Assembly: GCA_019359375.1 (NCBI GenBank)
Contig: JAHHHL010000015.1
Location: forward strand, 1 to 64,000
From: Lyngbya sp. HA4199-MV5
Lineage (GTDB): Bacteria > Cyanobacteriota > Cyanobacteriia > Leptolyngbyales > Leptolyngbyaceae
Length of the DNA stretch: 64,000 nucleotides
Reading direction: 5' to 3'
Shown: positions 27,149 to 35,368 of the stretch, one piece after another
Layout: the number at the start of each line of letters is the position of its first letter
How positions within the stretch are numbered: position 1 is the first letter of the stretch
Notes under the pieces: model-generated
Databases searched by the model: none
What the model saw: the letters and a program-made list of their open reading frames with translations, nothing else
Told to the model about the DNA's origin: nothing
Translations under genes and position numbers: made by a program

Positions 27149-27321
27149 GAAAAGGTTTGGCAGCACTACGCAAGAAACTTGGCTACGTCGGCATGGTACG
27201 CTTTCTCAACCAGACCGATGCAGGAAGCGGCGACTATACGAAAGAGCGTCACCAGTAGCAAGAGGGGCTAACTGTAGCGGATATAGTGGCGCAGATTAAA
27301 GAACGTCGTAAGCAAGCGTAA
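27127..27321 (+). pseudogene. antitoxin-like gene with premature stop
   Basis: A 65-codon frame (MTPMELRRKGLAALRKKLGY... to IKERRKQA) of a small cyanobacterial family that pairs with PIN toxins. A TAG at 27256-27258 stops it after GDYTKERHQ, where family members usually have Trp, so a single TGG-to-TAG change probably killed it. It overlaps the tail of the broken PIN gene. Confidence 0.6.
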
Positions 27322-27348
27322 TTTATTACAAGGTGTAAGGGGAAATCT

Positions 27349-27594
27349 ATGGAGAAGCGAACTATTGCTCAGGTGGCGCTCGAAGTTCTGAAGGAAGCAA
27401 AACAACCGATGACAGCAGCCGAAATTACGCAGGTGATTCTTGATAAAGGGCTTTATAGCTTCAATACGAAAGATCCAAGGGCAATGGTGCGAGGGGCGAT
27501 CAAGCGGCGCTCTGAGGGGGTCGATCGTAAAAATTCAACTGAAATCAAATTATTTAAGAAGCTTCCTGATAGCAAGTATCAGTTAAAGGCGTGA
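27349..27594 (+). CDS. HARE-HTH domain protein
   Basis: An 81-residue protein that is almost entirely one HARE-HTH winged-helix domain: 'AQVALEVLKEAKQPMTAAEITQVILDKGLY' followed by 'DPRAMVRGAIKRRSEG'. HARE-HTH domains are found in chromatin, polymerase and restriction-linked proteins and are thought to bind DNA, possibly modified DNA. A GGGGAAA ribosome site precedes the start. The convergent gene next to it carries the same type of domain at its N terminus. Confidence 0.78.
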   Translation: MEKRTIAQVALEVLKEAKQPMTAAEITQVILDKGLYSFNTKDPRAMVRGAIKRRSEGVDRKNSTEIKLFKKLPDSKYQLKA

Positions 27595-27608
27595 TACAAA
27601 GATCGATA

Positions 27609-28748
27609 CTACCTCAATTGTTTGTCTACCTCTCGAATGAAAGCAGTAACTTCTTTCAGCAGAAGATCAATGTCATTGCTGGTAATATTTAGCGCGCTTC
27701 CATCTTTTCGCTTTCCATTTCTGTGAACAATATCATGTCGATTTAATATTGCTTTGAAGATTATTGAAAGATTCTTTGGAAAGTCAATACTCAAAGTATG
27801 GTAGTAAAGCTCCCGTACTTTATCTAGCCTGTGATAAACCAAATCCATTAAGTATATTTGAACTTCATCCTTCAAAGAATCGAACCGCAGAAATATCTCA
27901 CCTAAATTTAAGGTTCTGGCTCGTAATTCTGGTGCTTTCTCTACCAATGTCCTCACACTTTCCTCATTAGAGAGTACTGTAGTAATGAATGCATCTGACA
28001 AATAACTTTCCATTGCCGTGATGATGTGCCCATACAGCATTCGATTAAGCGCTTGCTCTAATTCGTCCTTCAAGTTTGGGGATTGCTTACTTAATTTTTC
28101 TATACTCTTAACTGCTGCTTCAAAGTTTTTATAGAACTCTGTGTTCAGATTTTCTATAAAGTACTCATCTATATCATCATCCTTGGGAATTTTAGACCAT
28201 TCTTTACAGGAAAAGTTATCTTCTATCTCTTTAGCAATCTTGAGAATAATAGTGGATGACAAAATGTCAGAAAATTCGTTGCTTAGAACATCTAATGCCT
28301 CATAGGGACCATCTAGGACCGATACGGAGTTCCCTTCTACACTACTTGCGGGTTTATACTCTGATAAGAACCACTCTTTTAATGCTCTAACTTGATACTC
28401 TAAGTCGCCTCCAGCAATATCTTGCAATGACACTAGTTTAACGCTGTCAATTTTTGGAAGATAATATTTTCTTTGAGTCTTACCCTTGTTGTTTTGGATT
28501 CTTTCTGGTGGCTCTAAAAAATAATATCGGTTACCTTCAGTTGAGATGAAATGTTTTGTCCTAGAGTACGACTTCTGTTCAGAAATTCCTTTACAGTGTT
28601 TCCTGATTTGACCATTTACGATGTGGACTGGATCAGCAGCTTTGAACTCATAAAAGTTGTTTTTCACGATTTGCTGATAAGCTTCCTTTGCAGTCATAGG
28701 CTGACCTTTAATTCTCATAACTTCTTTGATAGCTTCAACAATGATCAT
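27609..28748 (-). CDS. HARE-HTH protein with C-terminal HEPN-like domain
   Basis: A 379-residue protein. Residues 1-75 form a HARE-HTH domain (MTAKEAYQQIVKNNFYEFKAADPVHIVNGQI). The C-terminal half is helical, like the HEPN superfamily, with the RNase-type motif R-x4-H in LNRHDIVHRNG near residue 345. It follows dndE after 23 bases on the same strand and is the last gene of the dnd run. A sensor for modified DNA coupled to an RNase would fit the layout, but this role is inferred. HEPN assignment is by motif and helical pattern only. Confidence 0.68.
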   Translation of the reverse strand: MIIVEAIKEVMRIKGQPMTAKEAYQQIVKNNFYEFKAADPVHIVNGQIRKHCKGISEQKSYSRTKHFISTEGNRYYFLEPPERIQNNKGKTQRKYYLPKIDSVKLVSLQDIAGGDLEYQVRALKEWFLSEYKPASSVEGNSVSVLDGPYEALDVLSNEFSDILSSTIILKIAKEIEDNFSCKEWSKIPKDDDIDEYFIENLNTEFYKNFEAAVKSIEKLSKQSPNLKDELEQALNRMLYGHIITAMESYLSDAFITTVLSNEESVRTLVEKAPELRARTLNLGEIFLRFDSLKDEVQIYLMDLVYHRLDKVRELYYHTLSIDFPKNLSIIFKAILNRHDIVHRNGKRKDGSALNITSNDIDLLLKEVTAFIREVDKQLR

Positions 28749-28771
28749 GCCTAGTTCTTTTGAAGAATAAA

Positions 28772-29191
28772 TTAGTTCGGATCTTCATACTGAATAACTT
28801 CAGTAGATGTAAGACCTGTGGTTGTTATTAAGTCTTCGCTACTTTTAATGCTTGGATTGGCTGCTAGATAGCCGATGCCTCGATGCAAATGGAGGCGAAA
28901 CTGTGTTGCTAAAGTCTCATTGTCTAGGTTTAAGTCATCAGTATGGCAACGCTGTTTGAGAGCCACAATGAGTAAGTCCCCGATCGCTCCTCCAAATACC
29001 TGCCAGGTCATCTCCACATTACTATCAGCAGGGATTGCTACAGGCGATGGTAAAGTGGGTTCTACTAAAGAGCGGCAAAATGCCCATCGACAAAGGATAT
29101 TCCACTGATCAATCTTGGTAACGCGCTTGAGTTTGATCAGTTGATCTTTGGCAGCTTGGGAAATACGGACTCGCTCAACAGGGGGTTCCAT
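28772..29191 (-). CDS. dndE: DNA sulfur modification protein DndE
   Basis: A 139-residue DndE homologue: 'PVERVRISQAAKDQLIKLKRVTKIDQWNILCRWAFCRSL' is the conserved first half of the family. DndE is a small nicked-DNA-binding protein needed for phosphorothioate incorporation. It starts five bases after the end of dndD, so it is part of the same operon. Confidence 0.9.
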   Translation of the reverse strand: MEPPVERVRISQAAKDQLIKLKRVTKIDQWNILCRWAFCRSLVEPTLPSPVAIPADSNVEMTWQVFGGAIGDLLIVALKQRCHTDDLNLDNETLATQFRLHLHRGIGYLAANPSIKSSEDLITTTGLTSTEVIQYEDPN

Positions 29192-29196
29192 AGGCT

Positions 29197-31158
29197 TTAC
29201 CAGAAGTAACCAGATTTCACTTGGGTTTGGTGCTTGCTGCGATCGTACTTCAACAAATACTCACGGGCAATCGCCCCATTCTCCCGCAACCGTTTGACCT
29301 CTGCTTTGCCAATCTCAGTATCGGTTGAGAGCAAAAGCACCTGATGGCTGGCTTGGGGGAAGTAGCGATCGACCAAGTTATTACGGTGGGAAGAGTCCAA
29401 CCGTCCGAGAGGCGTATCGATCGCCACGGGTAACTGCCGACCAGAGGCACGGGCTAATCCCCAGAGCAGAGAAATCGCCAAAAGCTGCTTTTCACCAGCC
29501 GACAGGCGATGTTTGGGCACGGATTGTCCCTCGTAGTCAAAGAGAGAAAGGCTAAAGGTTTCAGTGTCGATTTGAACGCGATGCACCAGGTTGGACTTGT
29601 GCAGCAAGTAGAGGAAGCACTCTGTCACCAGGGTTTCAAGCTGGTTGAGCTTTCGGAGCTTCAGCTTTTGCTTAAACACTTTGAGCGTCTCTTGCACTTT
29701 GTTGATCGCGCTGAGGGTATGTTCATCATCTTTGCGATCGATCGCCAGCTTGCCATAGTCCATCAGTGCTTGCTTCGTGCGTTCGATCGTCTGTTCGGTT
29801 TGATCTAAAAGCCGCTGACTCTGTTCGCGATCGGCTTTGAGCTGCACCAGTTCAGTCTGCGCCTGTCTGACCCGTTGCACTAACTTGGCGTAGATTTCTG
29901 GAGCAGCAGCAGTGGCAAGGTAGCGCTCGATCGTCTCAATCTCTTCCTGACAGGCTTGAAGCTGCTTTAGCTGTGCTTCTGCCACTTGAAGCTGATGCGG
30001 TAGGGCATACTCTAGCGTGTTTGTGAGTTGCTGGAGGGTGCCCACATCCGCATCGAGCCAAGCCGCATTAGCGCCCTGTGCGGTTTCCTTGTCCTGTTGC
30101 GCCAAAAACGTTTGAATTTGCTTGACTTGCTTCGCCTCCAGATCGAGCGATTTGACAAACTTCAGCAGGCGTTGGCTGCGCTCTTGCAGCAAGGCTTTAG
30201 CAACCTCAAACTGTTGTTGTTGGACTTCCTGCTGTGCCTGACTTTGGGCTTGTTGGAGCAAGGGCTGGATGAGTGCTAGTGGCAAGACTTCGGCTGCAAG
30301 CTCTCGCAAGGCAGCCCGATGTGCTTCAGCTTGCGTTCTCGCTTGCTGCAACTGAGCTTCTTGCTGAGTTTGCTCTGCTGCAATCTTGCCACCTTCAGAC
30401 AGAAAACGTTCTTCTGCTTGCCGCAATTTTTCCTCTGACTGCTCCAGTTTTTGCTGGCTAGCAGCCATTTTCTTTTTGATGGCGCGGCGTTCCTGTTCTT
30501 GAGCGTCCAGGCGTTGCTCAATGGCTTCTAACTGCGCCTGCTCTTGGGTCGTTGCCAAAGCCTTACGCTTGCGGGTCGTCAGCACATCGAGATCGGCAGC
30601 AAGGCGATCGGGCAGTTCGAGTCCGAGGAGCGATCGCATGGCACTGGTCACAGACAGCGGTAGGGTGTCCTGGTCGGCTAAGGCACCCACCTGCTCCCCG
30701 TCAAACAGAAACAGGCGAGAAATCCCCAGGGGTAGCAAATCCTCAATGCGTTCGTCCCACTTCTGTGCTAAATCAGGAGACACTTCGCTATTCGTGAGAA
30801 TTTTCAGGGTATCTCGCTGGCTAATTTGCTCGTTCCAGGTGCGGCAAATCCTGAATGCTGTGGGTTGCGGTTCGTTATTCAAGGTTTGCTGAAAACTTAA
30901 CTCTATAGTGGCATCCTGTGCCTGCCGATTGATGCACTGCTTGAGAAATTCCGGGTAGCTCAGATTGCCACGAGTCGAGCAAGGAGCGCGATGACCATAA
31001 AGCGCTAAACGAATTGCGTCCATAAGCGTCGTTTTGCCGCCGCCGTTCATTCCCCCGAACAGAATAATCTTGCGCTGCTCCTCGTCAGGGCGTAAGTCGA
31101 ACACTTGCCGTCCTTTATAGGGACCAAAGTTCTCCAACACAAGTTCTTGGAAAATCAT
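29197..31158 (-). CDS. dndD: DNA sulfur modification ATPase DndD
   Basis: A 653-residue SMC/Rad50-like ATPase. Walker A is GGMNGGGKTT at residues 35-44, followed by the DndD-typical 'LMDAIRLALYG'. A long coiled coil covers about residues 200-500. The C-terminal lobe has the signature LSAGEKQLLAISLLWGLARA and a D-loop/Walker B region VAIDTPLGRLD. It provides the ATPase activity of the DndCDE complex. Its ATG overlaps the dndC stop by four bases. Confidence 0.95.
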   Translation of the reverse strand: MIFQELVLENFGPYKGRQVFDLRPDEEQRKIILFGGMNGGGKTTLMDAIRLALYGHRAPCSTRGNLSYPEFLKQCINRQAQDATIELSFQQTLNNEPQPTAFRICRTWNEQISQRDTLKILTNSEVSPDLAQKWDERIEDLLPLGISRLFLFDGEQVGALADQDTLPLSVTSAMRSLLGLELPDRLAADLDVLTTRKRKALATTQEQAQLEAIEQRLDAQEQERRAIKKKMAASQQKLEQSEEKLRQAEERFLSEGGKIAAEQTQQEAQLQQARTQAEAHRAALRELAAEVLPLALIQPLLQQAQSQAQQEVQQQQFEVAKALLQERSQRLLKFVKSLDLEAKQVKQIQTFLAQQDKETAQGANAAWLDADVGTLQQLTNTLEYALPHQLQVAEAQLKQLQACQEEIETIERYLATAAAPEIYAKLVQRVRQAQTELVQLKADREQSQRLLDQTEQTIERTKQALMDYGKLAIDRKDDEHTLSAINKVQETLKVFKQKLKLRKLNQLETLVTECFLYLLHKSNLVHRVQIDTETFSLSLFDYEGQSVPKHRLSAGEKQLLAISLLWGLARASGRQLPVAIDTPLGRLDSSHRNNLVDRYFPQASHQVLLLSTDTEIGKAEVKRLRENGAIAREYLLKYDRSKHQTQVKSGYFW

Positions 31159-32822
31159 TGCCGTCCCTTAAATTTCAGGTCTGCCCAGGACGGCGCTGGC
31201 TGATTCTCAGGAGAGGGTGCTTCAACGGTTAGTTGCTTGACGGTTTCTACATCCCCAGCTTGGGCGGCTTTCTTGATGCTCCAGTCAAGTTTGGCATTTA
31301 TGACCGCCTCTAGTTGCTTGACGGCTTCTACATCCCCAGCTTGGGCGGCTTTTTTGATATTCCAATCGAGTTCGGCGTTGTCGATCGCCGCTTTTTTGAC
31401 ACGGGAACTGGTGTCAAAGTGTCTTTCCAGTGCATCGATAATCCCAATGCGTCGCGACATGGTTTGAAACTTGCGCTCGGTGCTGAGGAGTCGAGTCATG
31501 AGTTCAAAGTGCATCGGGTCATCGCAGATTTCCTCCAGGATGCTCCATTCGTCCAAGCCAAGCTGAGTGCTACCAGCATTGGGGCGGGGATCAATAAAGT
31601 CTTGTCCTGTCACCTCTTTGTAAATTGATGGCAGAACGTCATCGAACTCGTGAAACTCCTCCAGCCAGATTCGGCGAATCTCGCTAATTTCATCGATTGC
31701 GATCAGTTCAATAGTCTGCATCTCGGTAGGTGCATTCTTCCGCACTTCAGTCTGAGCCTGAAGCACTCGCCGCAGCCACTCTTCTCGCCATTGCTTGGTG
31801 TAAGGACCTGGAATATTGACAATCTCTTTAGCATCCAGCCCGTCTACGTTACGCTCGTAAAGTTGCACCTGCCCTTGTCGTCGCCGAAAATCCCGGCGAT
31901 CGAGGTCATCTTCAACGTCCAACTCATTTCGTAGATCCAGCAGCGGCTGCATCCACTCCTTTTCTTCATCATTTTGGATCATTGCCTCCATCGACTTGTC
32001 CGCGCTTACCAACGTGCAGACCCAGCAGCCAAAGCGAGAGCTACCGCAGCTTGGTGTAGACGTATCAACTACTAAGGGACACTCGTTATCTGCTGTCGCC
32101 CCTCGATACATGGCAAACAGGTCTTTGTTGTTATTGCCCCACGGATTTTGCCACTGCATCAAGTACAGCCAAACTTCATCGGTGCGCCAGTCTTCGATCG
32201 GGGTGTAGATAAGGGAGTTGGGGCGACTGGGGTTGTAGTTGAGGTGAGAAAAGACACGCCAGTTGCGGTGCTTCTCCATCAGGGCTGCCCGTGAGGAGCT
32301 TTCAGCCTTACGTGTTCCTAGAACTAAGATAACCTCGCCGCTTTCGCGGATTTTTTCGCGGATGTAGTTATCAGACGGTTTGATCTTGAGACGTTCAGTA
32401 CACCAGCGAAAGCCTTGCCGTGGAGCAGGATAGCCTTTACCAATGAGGTTGACCCAAAAGGTATCTTTAACAGCAGGCTTGAGCAAAATTGGCTCAATGG
32501 GCATGTTCTTCTCTTTCGCAACCGCCCCCATTACAGTGAGCGATTGACCGACCCAGGCAGATACCACCGGGTTTTCGACCATTGTGTCTGTGGTGATGAC
32601 ATGAATAGTCTTAGTCCGTTTTTCAGGGGGGAGAGAGGCGATCGCATTCCACACTAGCTGAAGCACCGCTGTCGAATCCTTGCCACCAGAGTAACCGACG
32701 ATCCAGGGCAACTGGTCTTGGCAGTAAAGTTCCTGAATTTCGATCGTCAGAGCTTTTAATTCCTCGACAAGCTCAGGAACCGATCGTTGAGAGGTTTCTA
32801 ATTTTTTTACTGTTTCAGTCAT
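31155..32822 (-). CDS. dndC: DNA sulfur modification protein DndC with tandem-repeat tail
   Basis: A 555-residue PAPS-reductase-like ATP pyrophosphatase. The PP-loop is GYSGGKDSTAVLQL near residues 43-56. Cysteines for a 4Fe-4S cluster lie in FRWCTERLK and in the CPLVVDTSTPSCGSSRFGCWVC stretch, split here into its motifs for length: CPLV, SCGSS and GCWVC. The last 80 residues carry two near-identical 27-residue units (LDWNIKKAAQAGDVEAVKQL and LDWSIKKAAQAGDVETVKQL), ankyrin-like, which I do not know from typical DndC. I start it at MTETVKK; six more codons are open upstream. DndC activates sulfur for insertion into the DNA backbone. Confidence 0.93.
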   Translation of the reverse strand: MTETVKKLETSQRSVPELVEELKALTIEIQELYCQDQLPWIVGYSGGKDSTAVLQLVWNAIASLPPEKRTKTIHVITTDTMVENPVVSAWVGQSLTVMGAVAKEKNMPIEPILLKPAVKDTFWVNLIGKGYPAPRQGFRWCTERLKIKPSDNYIREKIRESGEVILVLGTRKAESSSRAALMEKHRNWRVFSHLNYNPSRPNSLIYTPIEDWRTDEVWLYLMQWQNPWGNNNKDLFAMYRGATADNECPLVVDTSTPSCGSSRFGCWVCTLVSADKSMEAMIQNDEEKEWMQPLLDLRNELDVEDDLDRRDFRRRQGQVQLYERNVDGLDAKEIVNIPGPYTKQWREEWLRRVLQAQTEVRKNAPTEMQTIELIAIDEISEIRRIWLEEFHEFDDVLPSIYKEVTGQDFIDPRPNAGSTQLGLDEWSILEEICDDPMHFELMTRLLSTERKFQTMSRRIGIIDALERHFDTSSRVKKAAIDNAELDWNIKKAAQAGDVEAVKQLEAVINAKLDWSIKKAAQAGDVETVKQLTVEAPSPENQPAPSWADLKFKGRQ

Positions 32823-32870
32823 CACGCTCACCCTTAACACAAATCAGCCAACGTCCCAGATACGCATGGA

Positions 32871-33248
32871 TTACTCAGCCTCTTCTTCTGCCAAACGCTT
32901 GTAGGCTTCAAACATCTGATGCAACATCTCCCGTTCTGAAGTCAGATTCATGGCTTCAACAATTTCCCTTGCCTGCATGACTCGCTGCACCAACTTATCG
33001 GTCTCTTGCTTCACTGCCTTCTGGTTTCTGGCATAGGCAAGGACAACGCCCATCTCATCCGCAATCCGCTGAAGCTGCTTGGGTGAGTAGCGCGTCACTC
33101 CAAATCCATAGCATTCCTGCTTTTCGGTCGGAGTGCCCACGTTATACTCCCATTCCTCAATATTCACATCATCAGCCTGCACTGCTTCCATGAATTGCTG
33201 GGCTTCCTTCTCGGTCTCTGAAACAATTTGAAACTCAAACATCGGCAT
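32871..33248 (-). CDS. small protein between dndB and dndC
   Basis: A 125-residue acidic protein that I do not recognise. It starts at MPMFEFQIVS, right after the dndB stop; the longer open frame overlaps dndB and looks like a shadow. Two helical segments are visible, the second long and charged (TDKLVQRVMQAREIVEAMNL). Its place inside the operon suggests a role with the Dnd proteins. Confidence 0.65.
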   Translation of the reverse strand: MPMFEFQIVSETEKEAQQFMEAVQADDVNIEEWEYNVGTPTEKQECYGFGVTRYSPKQLQRIADEMGVVLAYARNQKAVKQETDKLVQRVMQAREIVEAMNLTSEREMLHQMFEAYKRLAEEEAE

Positions 33249-33250
33249 GG

Positions 33251-34327
33251 CTACCTCCCCGCCAGAGCATAGGCTTTCTCTAGGCGTTCTTCCTCTGTAG
33301 TCAAAGGCAACTTCATTGCATTTTTTAGATACGCTGTCATGAAACTGACGCAGGCTCTTGATTTTGACAATCTCCCCCCATACATGACGCGACCTTCCCA
33401 ATCGGGATTAGAACGTGACCAGTCAATTTTTCGCAAGACTTTTAATTGAGCTTCCCACTTATCCGGTTGAACAGACAGCAAAGTTGCCCCTGCGCCTCCA
33501 ATCCCTGCTAGCGTAACGGCGTGGCTGTGGATGTATTCTCGACGAATTTCGCCAGGGCTGACTTTTTTATCAAACACTTGCTGCCAGTCTGGAATGTTGC
33601 TGCTGACTGCCCTCCAGAAACGTACACTAATCTCAACCTGCTTCTCAATCTCTTCGTCCTTATGGTTGGCTAGAAGCGCTTGAGTCGCACTGTAGATGCT
33701 GCTAAGTGTGAAAAGCTTACTGGAGCGGGCTGGCAAGTTGCTCCGCTCCATATCCGTGAGCCTATCGAAAAGCTTGACTTCTTTAACCACTGATTTGGAC
33801 AGGATCGATTTGCGATCACGGCTATCATAGAGAATATTCAGCGAGGGATCAGGATGAACTGAGTACCGATTTAGATCGGTAAACATCTGCTGCGATCGCT
33901 TCAACCCGATATCCAGAAAGAAAACAACAGCGATCGTCTCGTCTCCTATGTCAGGATTTTCCTTCAATGCTTGCTCAAATGCGGCTCGGCGATGCTGTCC
34001 GTCATTTATAACAAACCGAGCATCCATCGGAATGGTTAACTTGCCAATATCCTCTGAACCAATGGGTTCAAAGGCAATGTCGGCATTAATGGAAACAGTG
34101 ATTGCCGAGAAAACGTAGCTCGTTGGATTACCCACAATATAACGAGCGATCTCAGGCACTCGGCTCCGGTTAAGAATCCGCTGCGCCCGCATTTCAGGCG
34201 GAATCTCCTCGTCATCAAACGAGAAAATTTTCGGGATCAGGCGCACTGGGCACATCGAAACGTAGTATTCGCGCCCTGCTTGAATCCCTCTGATTGCCGG
34301 GAAAACGTACTCAAATGGGAGAGCCAT
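33251..34327 (-). CDS. dndB: DNA sulfur modification regulator DndB
   Basis: A 358-residue protein with the DGQHR motif at residues 109-113 (INDGQHRRAAFEQA), and 'NRSRVPEIARYIVGNPTSYVFSAI' before it, as in DndB. In characterised systems DndB represses the dnd operon and limits modification. A palindrome lies upstream in the gap before the next gene and could be its operator. Confidence 0.93.
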   Translation of the reverse strand: MALPFEYVFPAIRGIQAGREYYVSMCPVRLIPKIFSFDDEEIPPEMRAQRILNRSRVPEIARYIVGNPTSYVFSAITVSINADIAFEPIGSEDIGKLTIPMDARFVINDGQHRRAAFEQALKENPDIGDETIAVVFFLDIGLKRSQQMFTDLNRYSVHPDPSLNILYDSRDRKSILSKSVVKEVKLFDRLTDMERSNLPARSSKLFTLSSIYSATQALLANHKDEEIEKQVEISVRFWRAVSSNIPDWQQVFDKKVSPGEIRREYIHSHAVTLAGIGGAGATLLSVQPDKWEAQLKVLRKIDWSRSNPDWEGRVMYGGRLSKSRACVSFMTAYLKNAMKLPLTTEEERLEKAYALAGR

Positions 34328-34366
34328 AGAACAGGTCTGAGACTTTTCAAGTAATTTATCATTAAA

Positions 34367-34396
34367 TTGACATACTGTATGCTAAAAATTACATAC
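34367..34396. promoter_or_regulatory. palindrome and promoter-like sequence upstream of dndB
   Basis: The 11-base palindrome CATACTGTATG (34371-34381), with another CATAC half-site at 34392-34396, lies in the 72-base gap between the HNH gene and dndB. On the plus strand TTGACA (34367-34372) and TACATA (34390-34395) are 17 bases apart, a near-consensus promoter pointing into the HNH gene in antisense. The palindrome is a candidate DndB operator. None of this is shown experimentally. Confidence 0.3.
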
Positions 34397-34399
34397 AAT

Positions 34400-35368
34400 T
34401 CACTTCTTCCACATCTGCCCTCCCACTAATCTGCTGACGAGTCGTGCGGAACCAATTGAATCGTGCTCAATGCAAGTCACCCGTAAATTAGTAGGATTCA
34501 TTGAACCATCTGGATGCCTTGGTGTAACCGTAAGTTCAGAGTTCTCCAAAGCTTTGCTACAGCCTTTTTCATGCTCGCAGTGTCTACGCAACGATAAAAC
34601 CCGGACAACCCAGAAGGGATGGGGAATACTAACCGTTCCTTTTTGAGGATGTAGTGCTATGAGAGGTTGGGCTGCCACATCATAAATTGATAATCTTCCA
34701 GCTTTATGAGAGTTACACCAGCCGCAAGCTAGACGCAGATTTTCTGGTTTTTCATCTCCACCTTCAGCAAAAGGAAAAACGTGATCAATTTCGATCTGGA
34801 AATCTCGTTTATTAAGCCCATGAGGTTTAAGGTAGTCAATAAATTGCGGTATGCGAAGTTCTTCTGAAATAGTACGTTCTAAAAACTTGTCTATCGCCCA
34901 TCTTGAAAACTGATAACCACAAATCCAGCATCGATGCTCAGAGCCATAAACATCCCAGAGATACTGCTTAATTCGCAGATCAAATGCTGTTCTTTTTCTG
35001 CTTTGCCTTCTTCTAACCTCGTCATTAATTAAACGTGAAATTTGTTTTACAAGTTCTTCACGTTTATTAATGTCTACGGTTGCGAATATAAGTGGAGCTT
35101 CGGCATTTACAGCATGAACAATATGTGAATAGCATGGATATCGCTCCACAAACCTTTCTGGGTCACAAATCGATTCTAAAAACCACTGCGTCCACAGTGT
35201 AGTCATATCAGCACGCAGTAAGGTATCTTGTATACCTGTTACCACATCTGGGATACGATGGTTTGCGATAGCGCTCAGGCTGTTTAATTGCCAAACATTT
35301 TCCCCTCTCCCAGCAGATTTTTCGAGAAATGAACTAATTGCGTCAAAATCCATGACAAATAGGCTCAA
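34400..35368 (-). CDS. HNH endonuclease
   Basis: A 322-residue protein with an HNH nuclease core in the middle. A first zinc pair lies in HRCWICGYQF near residue 145. The catalytic part IEIDHVFPFAEGGD, then ENLRLACGWCNSHKAGR, lies near residues 198-230. Its ATG overlaps the stop of the DGQHR gene by four bases, so the two are coupled. In this context a nuclease that acts on unmodified or phosphorothioated DNA is likely, but that is inferred. Confidence 0.82.
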   Translation of the reverse strand: MSLFVMDFDAISSFLEKSAGRGENVWQLNSLSAIANHRIPDVVTGIQDTLLRADMTTLWTQWFLESICDPERFVERYPCYSHIVHAVNAEAPLIFATVDINKREELVKQISRLINDEVRRRQSRKRTAFDLRIKQYLWDVYGSEHRCWICGYQFSRWAIDKFLERTISEELRIPQFIDYLKPHGLNKRDFQIEIDHVFPFAEGGDEKPENLRLACGWCNSHKAGRLSIYDVAAQPLIALHPQKGTVSIPHPFWVVRVLSLRRHCEHEKGCSKALENSELTVTPRHPDGSMNPTNLRVTCIEHDSIGSARLVSRLVGGQMWKK

